From Rachicladosporium sp. CCFEE 5018 (taxonomy: Eukaryota; Ascomycota; Dothideomycetes; Cladosporiales; Cladosporiaceae), in assembly GCA_002077045.2 (NCBI GenBank), contig KZ111141.1, positions 2,129,275 to 2,193,274 on the forward strand: DNA of 64,000 bases. The letters are read 5' to 3'. Made by a program: the position numbers and the translations under genes. This document shows, piece after piece, positions 61,653-64,000 of this stretch. The first letter of the stretch is position 1. Every line of letters starts with the position of its first letter. The notes below the pieces were generated by a model. The model saw nothing but the letters and a program-made list of their open reading frames with translations, searched no databases and had not been told where the DNA came from.

Positions 61653-61914
61653 GCGGTATATATGACCATGCGACACGATGACGACGAACGACTATAGACG
61701 GCTGTAGGGACGGTGGAAGGGTTGGACGGCCAAGGATGGCCACTAAAATTGACGAACGACGCCGATATGACTATACAGTAGTATGCCAGTAGTATGGCCT
61801 AATATGTAGTATGAACATAGATTTGCTACCCTGCACAGCTTGACTACTTGATATAAAACTTTATCTATGACATCTCAACCATCTCGTGCGTCGTGGAGCG
61901 CGATTCTGTTGATC

Positions 61915-64000
61915 CTAGCCCTTCACCTCTTCCTCGAAGAACCTATACATTGGCTCCCTGGGCTCCACGTCTCCTCTCTTGACATACTTCGTCCAGTACC
62001 ACGGCACCGAGTCAGTATAGTGCTTCGCATGCTGCCTATTGCCCACGCTGAAGACCGTGTCAAGCTCCTCGAGCGTAAGATTCTTAGTCTCGGGGAGCAG
62101 GAAGTAGGCGAAGACCCAGCCGAAGAGGTTCCAGGCTCCATACCAGGCGAAAGCCCCTGTAGGAGAGAAGGCCGCCACTAAGGCGGGCCATGTGAGGGAG
62201 AGGATGACTGTCATTCGTGTTAGTGGGGTCCCAAGTGGCGAGGCAGATGACCGAAAGCTTACAGTTGAAGCCCCAAGTCGTGGCAGTGGCGAACGACATG
62301 CCAATATCGCGGATGTATAGCGGAAAAGCTTCGGCAGAGTAGCTGCAGACAGTGTCAGTAGTGTCCCACTCTTAAGCGACGAGTACGAAGCTTACGTGAA
62401 GGGCACAGGGCCCATCCCCGGACTATATGCTGCCATGAAGACAAATATAGCGGCAGCGATTGAACCGAGCTTCGCTTGCGTGGGGTCGCCGTTGGCTTGA
62501 TCTGGAGCGAGAAAGCTGAAGCCGCACCAGAAGAGGCAGACCGCCATCATTGGGAAAGTGGTTAGGAGGAGGTTCTGCATCGGCGTCAGTAAGATTGACC
62601 TGGAGCAGAGGGACTCGTATGATAGTGTGACTTACACGCCGGCCAAATGTATCAATTGTGTAGATAGCCTGGCAGTGTGTCAGTACGGTGTAAAGATCCC
62701 AAGAAGACGTGGACGCACAGGTATGGCGAATAGAAAGTTCACCACTCCCGTACCCAGACTGACAAGCAATGCCTGTGGTCTCTCGAAGCCGGCGTCCATA
62801 AAAATCTGCGTACTATAATATGCGATGACTGGATACGGTATCAGGGATTGTTAAAGAGCAGAAGGTCTCATTGGGCTTACCATTGACGCCGCAAAATTGC
62901 TGCATGAACATGACGAAGAAGGAGCTCTGCGCAGCTCGACGGTTCCGCTTCACGAGGAAGAACTCGCGCCAGAGCGACTTGCCACTTCGCTCGCTGGCTT
63001 CAATCTCAAGGAGCTTCCAGCTGTAGTAGATGTCTCGAGCAGCCTGGATGTCGTGATTACGAAGGCGCTTGGCAGCCTTCCACGCTCGGTCAAACTTGCC
63101 TTTCTCCATAAGCCTAGTAAGACGTCAGTGGCCATGTATGGATCGTCAATGAGGCGACGAAGCCGATCATACCATCGAGGAGACTCGGGGCAGAAGAAAA
63201 CTTGCATGCATACGAACAAGGGAGGGATTGATGTCGATCCTGAATCATGTCAGCATCTCGAAGTGACCTCTCGGTGGCATAATTCCGTATTGTGAGGCGC
63301 GCTCACCTAACATCCACCTCCAAGGACTCGTGGGTCCTCCGACAATCGTCGTGTTCTGGAAGGCGACACTGACCACAAAGCCCAGCATGATCCCAAAAGC
63401 AGTCCACATTTGCCACATCATCGTCAACGCGCCTCGAATGTTCTTGGGTGCACACTCTGCTGCGTACACGGGCGTAGTGCTACTCTTGGCCCCGACAGCC
63501 AATCCCAATGCAAAGCGGGCAATGAGCAGGTTGTACCAGCTGTCGGCCGCTGCCATCCATATGCCAGTAATGAAGGACACAATGCAAGACACAAAGATCG
63601 TGCCACGTCTACCGAAGAGCTTGTTCAGAGGCGCATTCGTCCAGCAACCGATGAGTACGGAGCAGAGATATGGAGCACCATTGAGTAAACCCTGCTGCCA
63701 TACACCCGTTATATTGAACTCCTCGAAGTAGAAAGTCTGCGCGCCGTTCACGGCCGTCTGATCCATGCCTTGCACGATTGCTGAGCCGGCACACAGTGTG
63801 ACCAGGAAGTAGAGCATAAACGGCTGGCTCCAACGATGAGTCTCTTCGTGGCGGATCCAGCCCTTCTCCTCTGCAGAGAGGATGTCGAGTCTGTCGTAGC
63901 CGTTGACTTGCTGCTGTACGCGTGCAAGCATGCCGCCTTTGCGGAAGATCTTGCGGGAGTCTCCCAGACCTCGCGAGTCGACGAAAGCGTCTACGTCGGC
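61915..64000 (-). CDS. MFS sugar transporter, SP family (5' end outside window)
   Basis: Proton-sugar or polyol symporter. Exons: beyond 64000 to 63307, then 63239-63173, 63113-62881, 62828-62719, 62668-62636, 62574-62396, 62342-62263 and 62207-61915, all GT-AG and in frame. Landmarks: 'GMDQTAVNGAQTFY' in helix 1, 'LFGRRGTIF' loop, 'ARFALGLAVGAKSSTTPVY' and 'AECAPKNIRGAL', 'CPESPRWLMEKGKFDRAW' (rebuilt across an intron), 'MQQFCGVNVIAYYSTQIF' (likewise), 'AYSPGMGPVPFTYSAE', and the end motif 'LPETKNLTLEELDTVFSV'. The 540 codons from Met 63931 are in the window and the frame stays open to the edge. Sugar not decidable. Confidence 0.93.

Overview
The window is nuclear DNA of a filamentous ascomycete. 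Its genes are interrupted by short (44-80 nt) GT-AG introns, it has roughly one gene per 2 kb on both strands with no operons, and it carries fungus-specific families: a HET-domain protein, Zn2Cys6 regulators, RTA1, KCH, ExgD-type GH5, GH12, a class III chitinase and an FHS-type MFS transporter. The mix resembles a Dothideomycete (Capnodiales/Mycosphaerellales-like); that placement is inference. No tRNA, rRNA or CRISPR was seen.

Layout. 1-6.4 kb: a SET/TPR protein running off the left edge, the ESCRT-III subunit VPS60, an unrecognised protein and an empty 1.6 kb stretch. 6.4-20 kb: an FHS sugar transporter, a secreted serine hydrolase, a TAPT1/Emp65-like ER membrane protein, a RING protein, a GH12 endoglucanase and an Old Yellow Enzyme. 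20-31 kb: a KCH potassium-transport protein, a HET protein, a hydrophobic protein ending in a TFIIB-type zinc ribbon, a DHA1-like MFS transporter and an unknown gene with an in-frame stop. 31-42 kb: exo-beta-1,3-glucanase ExgD, an Rgt1-like regulator, cap methyltransferase ABD1, proteasome subunit RPN7, a GFA-domain protein and an SDR. 42-46.4 kb: PEP carboxykinase. 47.6-61.7 kb: a 5.9 kb block (Zn2Cys6 regulator, RTA1 protein, BUD22, chitinase) present twice, the copies meeting at a 100-N gap. 61.9-64 kb: a sugar transporter running off the right edge.

The most unusual locus is the PEP carboxykinase gene. Six of its seven exons obey ordinary rules, but one intron is 1,870 nt long and holds, on the same strand, a 334-codon gene with GIY-YIG nuclease motifs and a C2H2 finger. 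Tandem repeats lie on both sides of that gene, and an imperfect direct repeat sits at its start and stop codons. The intron lies just before a 14-nt micro-exon coding for the catalytic Glu-Met-Lys-Lys segment. This looks like a nuclear intron colonised by a homing-type endonuclease gene. The second most unusual feature is the chitinase, whose GH18 domain is split by a roughly 187-residue Ser/Thr/Asn-rich insert that contains pentapeptide repeats and ends in a Kex2-type Lys-Arg.

Functionally, several genes concern carbon supply and the cell wall (PEP carboxykinase, two sugar transporters, an Rgt1-like regulator, GH12, GH5, GH18), but nothing in the sequence ties them into one pathway or cluster. 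Exon boundaries were worked out by hand from splice sites and reading frame; every multi-exon model given closes in frame.
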